A stretch of DNA of 7,769 nt. It comes from Cyanobacteriota bacterium (lineage in GTDB: Bacteria > Cyanobacteriota > Cyanobacteriia > SKYG9). The position numbers and the translations under genes are program-made. The notes below the pieces were generated by a model. It was not told where the DNA came from. It was given only the letters and a program-made list of their open reading frames with translations, and searched no databases. The stretch is from assembly GCA_025054735.1 (NCBI GenBank), contig JANWZG010000169.1, positions 1 to 7,769 on the forward strand, in the 5' to 3' direction. Each line of letters opens with the position of its first letter. Position 1 is the first letter of the stretch. This document shows positions 1 to 5,759 of the stretch, one piece after another.

Positions 1-876
1 AGCGATTTCTTTCAGTTCCTTGATCTCCGTCCCCAGATGCAGGAACCCACGAATCCTAAGTGCATACCCTCAAGCCTAAGCCAAGGGATCCAATTCCATC
101 ATGTAACCTTCTACTATCCCGGTAGCGATCGCCCGGCCCTTAAGAACTTTAGCCTTACTATTCCTGCTGGCAGCATTGTGGCAATCGTGGGCAACAACGG
201 CGCGGGTAAGAGTACCCTCCTCAAGTTGCTGTGTCGTCTCTATGACCCTCAACAAGGCCAGATTACCCTAGATGGCATCGATCTACGTTCCTTCAAAACT
301 GCTGATCTACGGCGTGCTATTACTGTTTTGTTTCAGCAACCTGTTCGTTATAACGCCACTGCTGCGGAAAACATTGTCTTGAGTCGTCTTGCTGGTGAGG
401 CATGGGGTGAAGAATGGTCTCACCATGTCCAAGCTCTAAAACCTGAAATTACCCAGGCAGCCCTAGCGGCAGGTGCTGATCAGCCGATCGCTCGTCTTCC
501 CCAAGGCTACGACACCCTGTTGGGCAAGTGGTTTGCAACAGGCACCGACCTCAGTGTGGGCGAATGGCAGCGCATTTCCCTAGCCCGTGCTTTTTTGCGC
601 CCTGCTCCCATCGTGATCTTAGACGAACCCACTAGTGCTATGGACTCTTGGGCCGAGGCAGACTGGTTGTCTCGATTTCGGGCACTAGTACAGGGTCAGA
701 CAGCGATCGTTATTACCCATCGATTCACCACAGCCATGCGTGCCGATTTAATCTATGTCATGGTCAATGGTGAAATTGTGGAATCAGGCCATCACGATCA
801 ACTCATCGCCGCCAATGGCCTCTATGCCCAGTCTTGGACAGCACAGATGGGGGGAATAGGTAAAATAGAGGTGTGA
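1..876 (+). CDS. ABC exporter, C-terminal ATPase domain (5' partial)
   Basis: The frame is open from base 1, so this is the last 291 residues of a longer protein, and the ATG at 37 is internal. The first residues (FFQFLDLRPQM) look like the linker that follows the membrane domain in fused TMD-NBD exporters of the MsbA/bacterial multidrug type. Counting from base 1, the ATPase domain shows Walker A GNNGAGKST (64-72), Q-loop FQQ (111-113), signature LSVGE (184-188), Walker B with catalytic Glu in VILDEPTSAMD (about 205-215) and the H-loop His in ITHRF (240). All catalytic residues are present; the signature is LSVGE rather than LSGGQ, a tolerated variant. The protein should power export across the inner membrane as a dimer. 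The substrate is unknown; the acyltransferase gene 38 bases downstream hints at a lipid or acylated product, which is inference only. Confidence 0.93.
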   Translation, partial: SDFFQFLDLRPQMQEPTNPKCIPSSLSQGIQFHHVTFYYPGSDRPALKNFSLTIPAGSIVAIVGNNGAGKSTLLKLLCRLYDPQQGQITLDGIDLRSFKTADLRRAITVLFQQPVRYNATAAENIVLSRLAGEAWGEEWSHHVQALKPEITQAALAAGADQPIARLPQGYDTLLGKWFATGTDLSVGEWQRISLARAFLRPAPIVILDEPTSAMDSWAEADWLSRFRALVQGQTAIVITHRFTTAMRADLIYVMVNGEIVESGHHDQLIAANGLYAQSWTAQMGGIGKIEV

Positions 877-903
877 AGTGTCAGTCCTGTAGTCAAGATA
901 GGC

Positions 904-913
904 TGTAAGGGAG
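904..913 (+). promoter_or_regulatory. Ribosome binding site of the acyltransferase gene
   Basis: The sequence GTAAGGGAGC lies directly before the ATG at 915 and contains AAGGGAG, close to the anti-Shine-Dalgarno complement. Most other genes here lack such a site, so it fixes this start. Confidence 0.6.
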
Positions 914-914
914 C

Positions 915-1589
915 ATGAAATTCCGGTACACCCCTTTCCCAGATGTGGGTAAGCCACTGGTGCAGCAGTTAGGGATGTATCCGCGTGTGCCAGATTTCAC
1001 GTGGGATTTCCTGCGCTGGTTGGGGCGATGGATGGTTGTCTTGCTATTTCATCTGCAATATCGGCTAGAGGTGCGAGGCACAGTACCCGACGGCGACAAA
1101 ATTGCCCTTGTGGCCAACCATCAATCTCATCTAGATACGCCAACCGTCTTGGCAGCGTTACCCTGCAAGCAGCGACACAAACTGTGCGTGCTAGCAGCAG
1201 AAGATTACTTTTTTCAGCGGGTCGATCGTGCCCTAGCAGCCTCACTACTTGGTCAAGCAGTGGCCTTTAACCGTAATCTACACATCAGCCTGCGGGACTG
1301 GATGACACGCCTACGATCTACCCAGACTGGCTGGATGTTGCTCTATCCCAGTGGCAGTCGCAAAGCTACGGAAATTCAAGCAGGAATGCTGAAGCTATTG
1401 CTGAAAACCGGCTGGACGATCGTGCCTGTACACTTAGAGGGCACTGCTGAGGCATGGAGTATTCATGACCAACTTTGGAAGCCATTTCGGACGTTACGGA
1501 TAACCTTTTTACCGGCTTATACAGGCGATGATATTGACCAACTCATGCAGCGACTGGAGCAGGAATTAACTTCCCCGCAACAGGTCTAG
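915..1589 (+). CDS. PlsC-like 1-acylglycerol-3-phosphate acyltransferase family protein
   Basis: This 224-residue protein is probably membrane-associated and belongs to the PlsC/LPLAT family, which moves acyl chains onto lysophosphatidate or related acceptors. Motif I is NHQSHLD, with the H(X4)D pair His69 and Asp74. Motif II is AFNR (117-120). Motif III is YPSGSR (144-149), and motif IV is VPVHLEGT (170-177). Motif III normally reads FPEGTR; here the acidic residue is Ser146, so acceptor specificity may differ from a standard PlsC. A hydrophobic stretch at about 35-48 could anchor the protein. The start is supported by AAGGGAG a few bases upstream of the ATG, the best ribosome binding site in the window. 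It lies 38 bases after the ABC exporter with no terminator visible between, so co-transcription is likely. Its last 24 bases overlap the end of the opposing glycosyltransferase gene. Confidence 0.85.
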   Translation: MKFRYTPFPDVGKPLVQQLGMYPRVPDFTWDFLRWLGRWMVVLLFHLQYRLEVRGTVPDGDKIALVANHQSHLDTPTVLAALPCKQRHKLCVLAAEDYFFQRVDRALAASLLGQAVAFNRNLHISLRDWMTRLRSTQTGWMLLYPSGSRKATEIQAGMLKLLLKTGWTIVPVHLEGTAEAWSIHDQLWKPFRTLRITFLPAYTGDDIDQLMQRLEQELTSPQQV

Positions 1590-2678
1590 CTCTTGGCGAG
1601 CAGGGTCATAGGTGGGGTCAAAGGTAAGTGCTTGGGTGAAGGCAGCGATCGCCGCCTCTGGCTCGCCCAAGACCTTGTAGGTTACCCCTAACTCATAGGC
1701 TGCCCATACCGTCATAAAGTTCTGATCTACAGGTTCCTCGCGGTAATAGGTGCCCTCCTGTCCGAGTTGCAAACAGCGCTGAAAGTAAGGGATTGCCCCT
1801 AGGGCTAGATCCATTTCCCGCAGCAACATTCCTGTCAAGTGCAGCAAGGGTGGATGGTTGGGGAACCAAGTTAGTCCTCGCCGACAAATCAACAAGGCTG
1901 TTTCGTAGTCTTCTTGATAGAGCAGGTCAGAGCCAAGGGTGTAGAGCAGGGCAGGTAACCGTCCTGCCTCCGCTGGAGGATTCCCTGCAATCAAGTCTGG
2001 GGCAATGCGCTCAAAGGCTTCTGCCCAGCACGATCGCGCTTGTTCCTCCTGTCCGGTGCGTAGGTAAGCATCGGCTAAGGTCATCAATAGCAGCAAGCTT
2101 AGGGGTTCTTGGGCACGAATCCGCTCTAGCATGGGAATGTCGCGGGTGAGGTTTTTCTCTAGTAGCCGATCGTCGCTGTAGCCGTAGTGCCGAATATGCA
2201 GATTGGTGACGGGCCGAATCATCGTGTTGGGGACATCCTGATGTCGATAGGCCAACTGTTCATGGTAGCGTCCCACATAACTAAACTCTGGCAGATTCCG
2301 GAACAAACGCGGGGCTTGTAGAGGGGTAATGGGCTGACTCATTTCAATGCGAGTTAACCAATAGACTGAAATGCTGGAATCAACAGTGAGCAGGGTTTTC
2401 CAGTTAGGGTCATTGATCACTAAATCCTCGTCAGCATCTAGGGTTAGGATCCAATCACCGGTGACATGAGCAAGGGCAACGTTACGGGCAGCAGCAAAGT
2501 CGTCACACCAAGTAAAGTGGTAAATGTCTGCGCCATAGTGACGAGCGATCGCGATCGTCTCATCCTCAGAACCAGTATCCACAATCACTAGCTCATCCAC
2601 GTAGGGACGCACGCTCTCTAAACAGCGGGGTAAGTTGTGTTGCTCATTTTTAACAATGGCGTAAAACGACAGGCGCAT
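1566..2678 (-). CDS. Family 2 glycosyltransferase with C-terminal TPR repeats
   Basis: This 370-residue protein is a putative cytoplasmic sugar transferase using a nucleotide-sugar donor. The N-terminal third is a GT-A/GT2 domain. It opens with the typical SFYAIVKNE strand (4-12), then VIVDTGSEDET (31-41), then the CDDFAAARN segment (58-66), and has the metal-binding DxD as LDADED (80-85). From about residue 190 the protein is helical with TPR-like repeats; the clearest is at about 325-358 (AYELGVTYKVLGEPEAAIAA, then FDP). GT2 domains followed by TPRs are common in cyanobacteria and often act on polysaccharides or proteins, but the acceptor cannot be read from sequence. The ATG at 2678 is preceded by GAGG very close by. 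It lies 30 bases after the metallophosphoesterase stop, with which it probably shares a transcript. Its 3' end overlaps the convergent acyltransferase gene. Confidence 0.88.
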   Translation of the reverse strand: MRLSFYAIVKNEQHNLPRCLESVRPYVDELVIVDTGSEDETIAIARHYGADIYHFTWCDDFAAARNVALAHVTGDWILTLDADEDLVINDPNWKTLLTVDSSISVYWLTRIEMSQPITPLQAPRLFRNLPEFSYVGRYHEQLAYRHQDVPNTMIRPVTNLHIRHYGYSDDRLLEKNLTRDIPMLERIRAQEPLSLLLLMTLADAYLRTGQEEQARSCWAEAFERIAPDLIAGNPPAEAGRLPALLYTLGSDLLYQEDYETALLICRRGLTWFPNHPPLLHLTGMLLREMDLALGAIPYFQRCLQLGQEGTYYREEPVDQNFMTVWAAYELGVTYKVLGEPEAAIAAFTQALTFDPTYDPARQELDLLRGS

Positions 2679-2684
2679 ATCCTC

Positions 2685-2714
2685 AAACCACAGTTGTAGA
2701 AACCACAGTTATAG
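2685..2714. repeat. 15-bp tandem duplication at the phosphoesterase/glycosyltransferase junction
   Basis: Two adjacent copies of AAACCACAGTTRTAG lie at 2685-2699 and 2700-2714, differing only at 2696 (G) versus 2711 (A). The second copy contains the minus-strand stop codon of the metallophosphoesterase (TAA, 2711-2709). The equivalent codon in the first copy is CAA. Slippage or local duplication is the simplest origin. Confidence 0.85.
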
Positions 2715-3476
2715 AACAACACGCACAATGCGGGTTAACCAACTACCATCAGGGTATAGCTCTAGCCATCGCAAACCGGGACGATGCCACGTGAGGGGAG
2801 AGTCCTTTGGCTGGTCATACTGCAAGCAGGTTGAAGGTGCTGTGAGGTAGGCAACGTTACCCCGTTGATAGTGAATGGGTTGATGAACATGCCCTGCAAT
2901 CACTAGGCGCACTTGAGGATGTCGATCGACTACCTGATACAGTGCGTCAGAGTTCGTCAACACCTCTCCCATCCAGTCAGGATCGGGAACGATCGGCGGA
3001 TGATGCAGGGCTACCAAAGCCGGTAAATGACTAGCGTGCAGTTGTGTATCCAGCCAGTCTAAGGTTGCAGCCGACAACTCTCCCCAGACCTTTCCCACCA
3101 CAGTGGAATTGAGCAACAGCAACTGCCAGCCATCCTCCACCAAAACACGGGCCTGAGTAATAGCAACATCACCCCAGGCTTGCTGAATAGCAATGCTGCT
3201 GTCATGGTTACCAACTAAGTAGTGCACGGGGACAGCCAGCGGTGCTAATAAATGCTGGATATGGGTGTAGGATTCTGGGGTTTCATCTTGAGATAAATCA
3301 CCCGTGACCATCACCAAATCTGGGTCTAGGGTCTGTGCCAAGGCTACAACTTGTCCCAGAGATGCTGCTGTGTTCATGCCCCGTAACTCTCCGTCGCCGT
3401 GGGCAAAGATGTGGGTATCTGACAGTTGAATCATGCGCATGAGTAGTGAGTAACCCGATCGGCTAGGAGTCATCAT
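2709..3476 (-). CDS. Metallophosphoesterase, CpdA/Icc-like cyclic nucleotide phosphodiesterase family
   Basis: This 255-residue calcineurin-like phosphoesterase has the full set of metal ligands in the expected order: DTH (20-22), GDLSQDE (59-65), GNHD (89-92), ALHHPP (156-161) and GHVHQ (195-199). Overall length and motif spacing match the Icc/CpdA branch, which hydrolyses 3',5'-cAMP. Cyanobacteria use cAMP signalling, so that role is plausible, but sequence alone does not exclude another phosphodiester substrate. The start is uncertain. ATGs at 3476 and 3473 give the longest form, but family members usually begin just before the I-Q-L-S-D-T-H strand, which favours ATG 3440 or 3434. No clear ribosome binding site decides it. 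No signal peptide is visible, so the protein should be cytoplasmic. It is the upstream gene of a two-gene minus-strand unit with the glycosyltransferase. Confidence 0.88.
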   Translation of the reverse strand: MMTPSRSGYSLLMRMIQLSDTHIFAHGDGELRGMNTAASLGQVVALAQTLDPDLVMVTGDLSQDETPESYTHIQHLLAPLAVPVHYLVGNHDSSIAIQQAWGDVAITQARVLVEDGWQLLLLNSTVVGKVWGELSAATLDWLDTQLHASHLPALVALHHPPIVPDPDWMGEVLTNSDALYQVVDRHPQVRLVIAGHVHQPIHYQRGNVAYLTAPSTCLQYDQPKDSPLTWHRPGLRWLELYPDGSWLTRIVRVVL

Positions 3477-3481
3477 TCAGG

Positions 3482-3487
3482 ATTCTA
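3482..3487 (-). promoter_or_regulatory. Possible -10 element for the metallophosphoesterase gene
   Basis: On the minus strand TAGAAT (5 of 6 matches to TATAAT) ends 5 bases before the ATG at 3476. Transcription would start near 3475, making that ATG leaderless or giving a leader of about 35 bases to the ATG at 3440. No good -35 box is present, so this is weak. Confidence 0.22.
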
Positions 3488-3690
3488 TCCTAGCGTTGAC
3501 TTGAGCTTGCATAAAGCAGATTACACTAGCTCTGCGATAACACTGTTTTTCTAATCACCCTACGACCTAGTAGTAGTCCATTGGCAATGTAGAGATGACC
3601 TATTGGCGAGACCTGCATCATCCCTTACAATCGCGATCGTGATGATTCTTTGCTTATGCCTCCTAAACAAATTCCCTAGGGGCGATCGTC

Positions 3691-3720
3691 TTGCTTATTC
3701 CTACACCAGCCTGCTATTCT
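3691..3720 (+). promoter_or_regulatory. Candidate promoter of the small membrane protein gene
   Basis: TTGCTT (3691-3696) and TATTCT (3715-3720) are separated by 18 bases, and the -10 box is preceded by TGC, an extended -10 arrangement (TGN). The expected transcription start falls at or next to the ATG at 3727, and no ribosome binding site precedes that ATG, so the message could be leaderless. The remainder of the divergent gap 3477-3690 shows only HIP1-like palindromes (around 3630-3640 and 3682) and no gene. Confidence 0.33.
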
Positions 3721-3726
3721 CACCCC

Positions 3727-4008
3727 ATGGCTAAACCCCCAAAAACCTCTACTCGTCCTATTGGCAAGCGCGTTGAGCAATTCACCCACCGTGCTTCAGA
3801 GCGGCTGTCGTCTGAAGTCGAAAAAATTGTTTATAAGGTGATGACTAATCCAGGGTTAGAGAATACAGTATCAAATGCCATTCAAAAGGGCTTGATTACA
3901 TTGATTGTGCGCTATTGGCCGCTGGTGGGTCTAGGTGTTCTACTGCTGTTGATTGCCCATGCTGCTATTCTAGCGGTGGTCTTGGCACTCGTGCTTAAGA
4001 CTAACTGA
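3727..4008 (+). CDS. Small hypothetical single-pass membrane protein
   Basis: This 93-residue protein is not a family I recognise. The N-terminal half is polar and basic (MAKPPKTSTRPIGKR) and followed by a likely amphipathic helix around residues 14-40. The C-terminal third is strongly hydrophobic (about 65-90, WPLVGLGVLLLLIAHAA and onward), enough for one long membrane span, and ends in KTN. An upstream in-frame TTG at 3691 would add 12 residues, but it overlaps the promoter candidate and the added residues look uncoded, so I prefer the ATG at 3727. The next reading frame begins 22 bases downstream, suggesting co-transcription with the broken membrane-protein gene at 4031. Function is unknown. 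Confidence 0.65.
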   Translation: MAKPPKTSTRPIGKRVEQFTHRASERLSSEVEKIVYKVMTNPGLENTVSNAIQKGLITLIVRYWPLVGLGVLLLLIAHAAILAVVLALVLKTN

Positions 4009-4515
4009 GGCGAGTAAATCTCACAAGGCTGTGCTGGAAGGAACTGTTCTGGATAGCGCTGCATTAACAGATGCCCTATTGCCCAATGGCTATCCCTCGC
4101 CAGAGGCCAACCCTCCAGAGGCTCAGGAATCATATCTTCCGCTAGATGCCACTAGTGATGCCACCCCAAGGGATCTGTCACTGTCCCCTCCTGTCCAAGA
4201 GGCTGCCCCCAGCACTGTACCGCGATCGTGCACCCCTCGGCAGTCACCACTACAGCTATCTTGGGCACCGCTCCTGTTTTGGTGGCTAGGGTTTAGCACC
4301 CTAGGTTATCTGCTAGCCCTGCAACAGGCAAAATTGCCCAGCTATCTGCTGGCGTTGATTGGCTCTATCCTATGGGTATTTGATGATTCCTTGACAGCAT
4401 TCGTTCCGATCGTGGCTGCGATCGCTGGCTTCAGCCCTACCGATTTCAGTCGTCACCCTAGGCGTGTTCGTGCTGGTAACCCTTAGCGTGTTTATCACCC
4501 TCAAGGTAACCCTAA

Positions 4516-4524
4516 GTTGGAACT
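4516..4524. repeat. Left target-site duplication of the MITE
   Basis: GTTGGAACT directly abuts the left end of the inserted element and is repeated exactly at 4690-4698. The bases beyond the match differ on both sides, so the duplication is exactly 9 bp. Confidence 0.85.
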
Positions 4525-4689
4525 AGGTGCATCCCACTTAACGCACATAAGCCCTCACGCCCTAGCCCCTTCTCCCTGCCCCCCTTAGCCCCTCGCGAAC
4601 GGGGGGGTGGGCGCAGGGGAGTCGGATGGAAAGTCCCTCTCCCTGCTTGGGAGAGGGATTTGGTGAGGGCTACCAAGTGGGATGCACCC
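4525..4689. mobile_element. 165-bp MITE-like non-autonomous element
   Basis: The element has 15-bp terminal inverted repeats: left AGGTGCATCCCACTT (4525-4539) and right AAGTGGGATGCACCC (4675-4689), with a mismatch only at the outermost base. A second inverted pair, AGCCCTCAC (4550-4558) and GTGAGGGCT (4663-4671), lies inside. A strong hairpin is at 4634-4658, and the centre is rich in C then G runs (4560-4620). It is flanked by a perfect 9-bp duplication. It codes for no transposase, so it must be moved by an enzyme encoded elsewhere. The CCCTCTCCC/GGGAGAGGG core resembles GC-rich dispersed repeats I recall from cyanobacterial genomes. I cannot assign the parental insertion-sequence family. 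Confidence 0.85.
4634..4658. repeat. Perfect 10-bp stem hairpin inside the MITE
   Basis: TCCCTCTCCC (4634-4643), loop TGCTT (4644-4648) and GGGAGAGGGA (4649-4658) form a perfect stem, which a G-T pair could extend by one step. No T tract follows, so it is not a typical intrinsic terminator, although the RNA would fold strongly within any transcript crossing it. Confidence 0.8.
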
Positions 4690-4698
4690 GTTGGAACT
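4690..4698. repeat. Right target-site duplication of the MITE
   Basis: GTTGGAACT, an exact copy of 4516-4524, immediately follows the right terminal inverted repeat. Both copies are read in the same codon phase (T-TGG-AAC), because the element plus one copy is 174 bases, a multiple of three. Confidence 0.85.
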
Positions 4699-5152
4699 TC
4701 AGTCAGTCGTTGAAGAGCAGTCTGTGGATTGGGGGTTTAGGCACAATCTTGACTCAAGTTGCAATGTGGATGTTCTATGGTGATGCTGCCTACAGTGGCG
4801 GTGGCATTGTGATTGCATTGGATACAGGTCACCTAGGCTTGATCGCAATCTAGCCACAGGGCTGATCAGTCTTGGTTCCCTAGCATGGGGGCAGTTGATG
4901 GCAGAGAGAGTCAGCAGGCGCAACGCAGTTTGGATTGTGGGCTTGGTAGCTGCTGTAGGCCTATGGTCTGGTCGCATTATCCTATCCCTAACGTAGCTAG
5001 CAATAGAGGAACGTTGTCTATCACAATCACGTCCCTGAGGGCATAGCTAACCTCACAAAGTCGTGGAGTGATTGGGAATTCTATGAAGATGGCTTGTATG
5101 GGTTAAGGTAGAACTACGCTGCTGCTTGTTGCTCACTGGAACTGACATCGCT

Positions 5153-5740
5153 ATGCACAGAGAAAAATCAACTACGATCGCCCAAGAAATTAAAACCCAA
5201 ATCGTCATCCTGGGCAGTTTTGTTGCCGTAATGTGGGGTGTGGAGATTCTAGATGCGGTTGTCTTTGGGCATCGCCTCAATGCGCTGGGTATTCGCCCCC
5301 GTAGCATCAATGGACTCTGGGGAATCTTGTTTATGCCATTTCTCCATGGCAACTTCGCTCATCTGATCGCTAACACCCTGCCATTTGTTACCCTAGGCTG
5401 GTTGATTATGCTACGTGAAACCAGTGACTTTTTTGTTGTGACCATACTATCCATGCTGGTGGGGGGATTGGGAATTTGGCTCATCGGCTCTCCCTTTTCT
5501 GTGCATATCGGTGCCAGCGGTGTTGTATTTGGTTATTTAGGTTACTTACTGCTACGGGGCTACTTTGAGCGGAGTGTAACGGCGATCGGCTTCTCAATCG
5601 TAGTCGCCATTCTCTATGGGGGCACCTTGTTTGGCCTGTTGCCTATCCATCGTGGTATTTCCTGGGAAGGCCATCTGTTTGGCTTCTTAGGAGGAGTGCT
5701 CGCTGCCTATCTCTTGGCTAAGCGTCCCACAGGAACATAG
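5153..5740 (+). CDS. Rhomboid family intramembrane serine protease
   Basis: This 195-residue protein is a six-helix, minimal rhomboid of the bacterial GlpG/GluP class that cuts membrane proteins within the bilayer. The catalytic serine is in GASGVVFG (120-127, Ser122) and the partner histidine in GHLFGFLGG (His174). The conserved loop/helix motif HGNFAHLIAN (65-74) supplies the His and Asn that support the oxyanion site. Hydrophobic segments are near 17-38, 56-64, 72-87, 94-111, 121-135, 145-163 and 173-190. ATG 5153 is preferred over the in-frame TTG at 5126 because the added residues are not family-like; neither has a clear ribosome binding site. The 156 bases before it (4997-5152) show no gene, and no promoter I would call. 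Its 3' end faces the ADP-ribosylglycohydrolase-like gene across only 19 bases. The substrate is unknown. Confidence 0.92.
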   Translation: MHREKSTTIAQEIKTQIVILGSFVAVMWGVEILDAVVFGHRLNALGIRPRSINGLWGILFMPFLHGNFAHLIANTLPFVTLGWLIMLRETSDFFVVTILSMLVGGLGIWLIGSPFSVHIGASGVVFGYLGYLLLRGYFERSVTAIGFSIVVAILYGGTLFGLLPIHRGISWEGHLFGFLGGVLAAYLLAKRPTGT

Positions 5741-5759
5741 GCTGCTGTTTGTATCACTA

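Larger units (their letters stand above)
4031..4996 (+). pseudogene. Membrane-protein gene broken by a MITE insertion and two frame changes
   Basis: The gene begins at GTG 4031 with a Pro/Ser-rich N-terminus, then hydrophobic segments (APLLFWWLGFSTLGYLLAL; LPSYLLALIGSILWVF). That frame ends at 4486 in an uncharacteristic basic tail. From about 4443 the next frame is membrane-like (ISVVTLGVFVLVTLSVF) until a TAG at 4524-4526 created at the edge of an inserted element. After the element the same frame resumes (WNFSQSLKSSLWIGGLGTIL) to a TAG at 4851-4853. The original frame then carries a further membrane-like segment (LATGLISLGSLAWGQLMAE; AVWIVGLVAAVGLWSG) to TAG 4994-4996. Without the 174-bp insertion and with two one-base corrections (one base too many near 4439-4443, one too few near 4838-4853), a single protein of about 260 residues is restored. 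I do not recognise the family. The two frame changes could be sequencing errors; the insertion is not. Confidence 0.8.

Noticed and set aside
997..1270. Open frames on both strands within the acyltransferase gene
   Set aside because: They overlap a gene with recognised catalytic motifs, and their translations show no domain or coding character.
1693..2149. Additional open frames inside the glycosyltransferase gene
   Set aside because: They lie in other frames of a well-supported GT2-TPR gene and have no recognisable motifs.
3620..3660. Short inverted repeat (ATCATC ... GATGAT) around a TCGCGATCG palindrome
   Set aside because: The arms are only six bases and the centre is a HIP1-like palindrome, common in this genome type; not enough to call an operator.
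3691..3726. TTG at 3691 as start of the small membrane protein
   Set aside because: The 12 added residues look like intergenic sequence, overlap a promoter candidate, and an ATG is available at 3727.
4031..4486. Reading 4031-4486 as a complete 151-residue protein
   Set aside because: Its last dozen residues are basic and unlike the membrane sequence before them, while the neighbouring frame continues as membrane-like sequence, so it is better seen as the first piece of a broken gene.
4634..4658. Strong hairpin considered as an intrinsic terminator of the 3727-4486 transcript
   Set aside because: No T tract follows the stem, and the hairpin is an integral part of the inserted element rather than a feature of the host gene end.
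5126..5152. TTG at 5126 as start of the rhomboid
   Set aside because: The ATG at 5153 gives a normal minimal rhomboid length and no ribosome binding site supports the TTG.
4699..5352. Minus-strand open frames across the broken gene and the rhomboid start
   Set aside because: They are antisense to membrane-like coding sequence, are rich in His/Thr/Ser as expected for antisense frames, and have no start signal.
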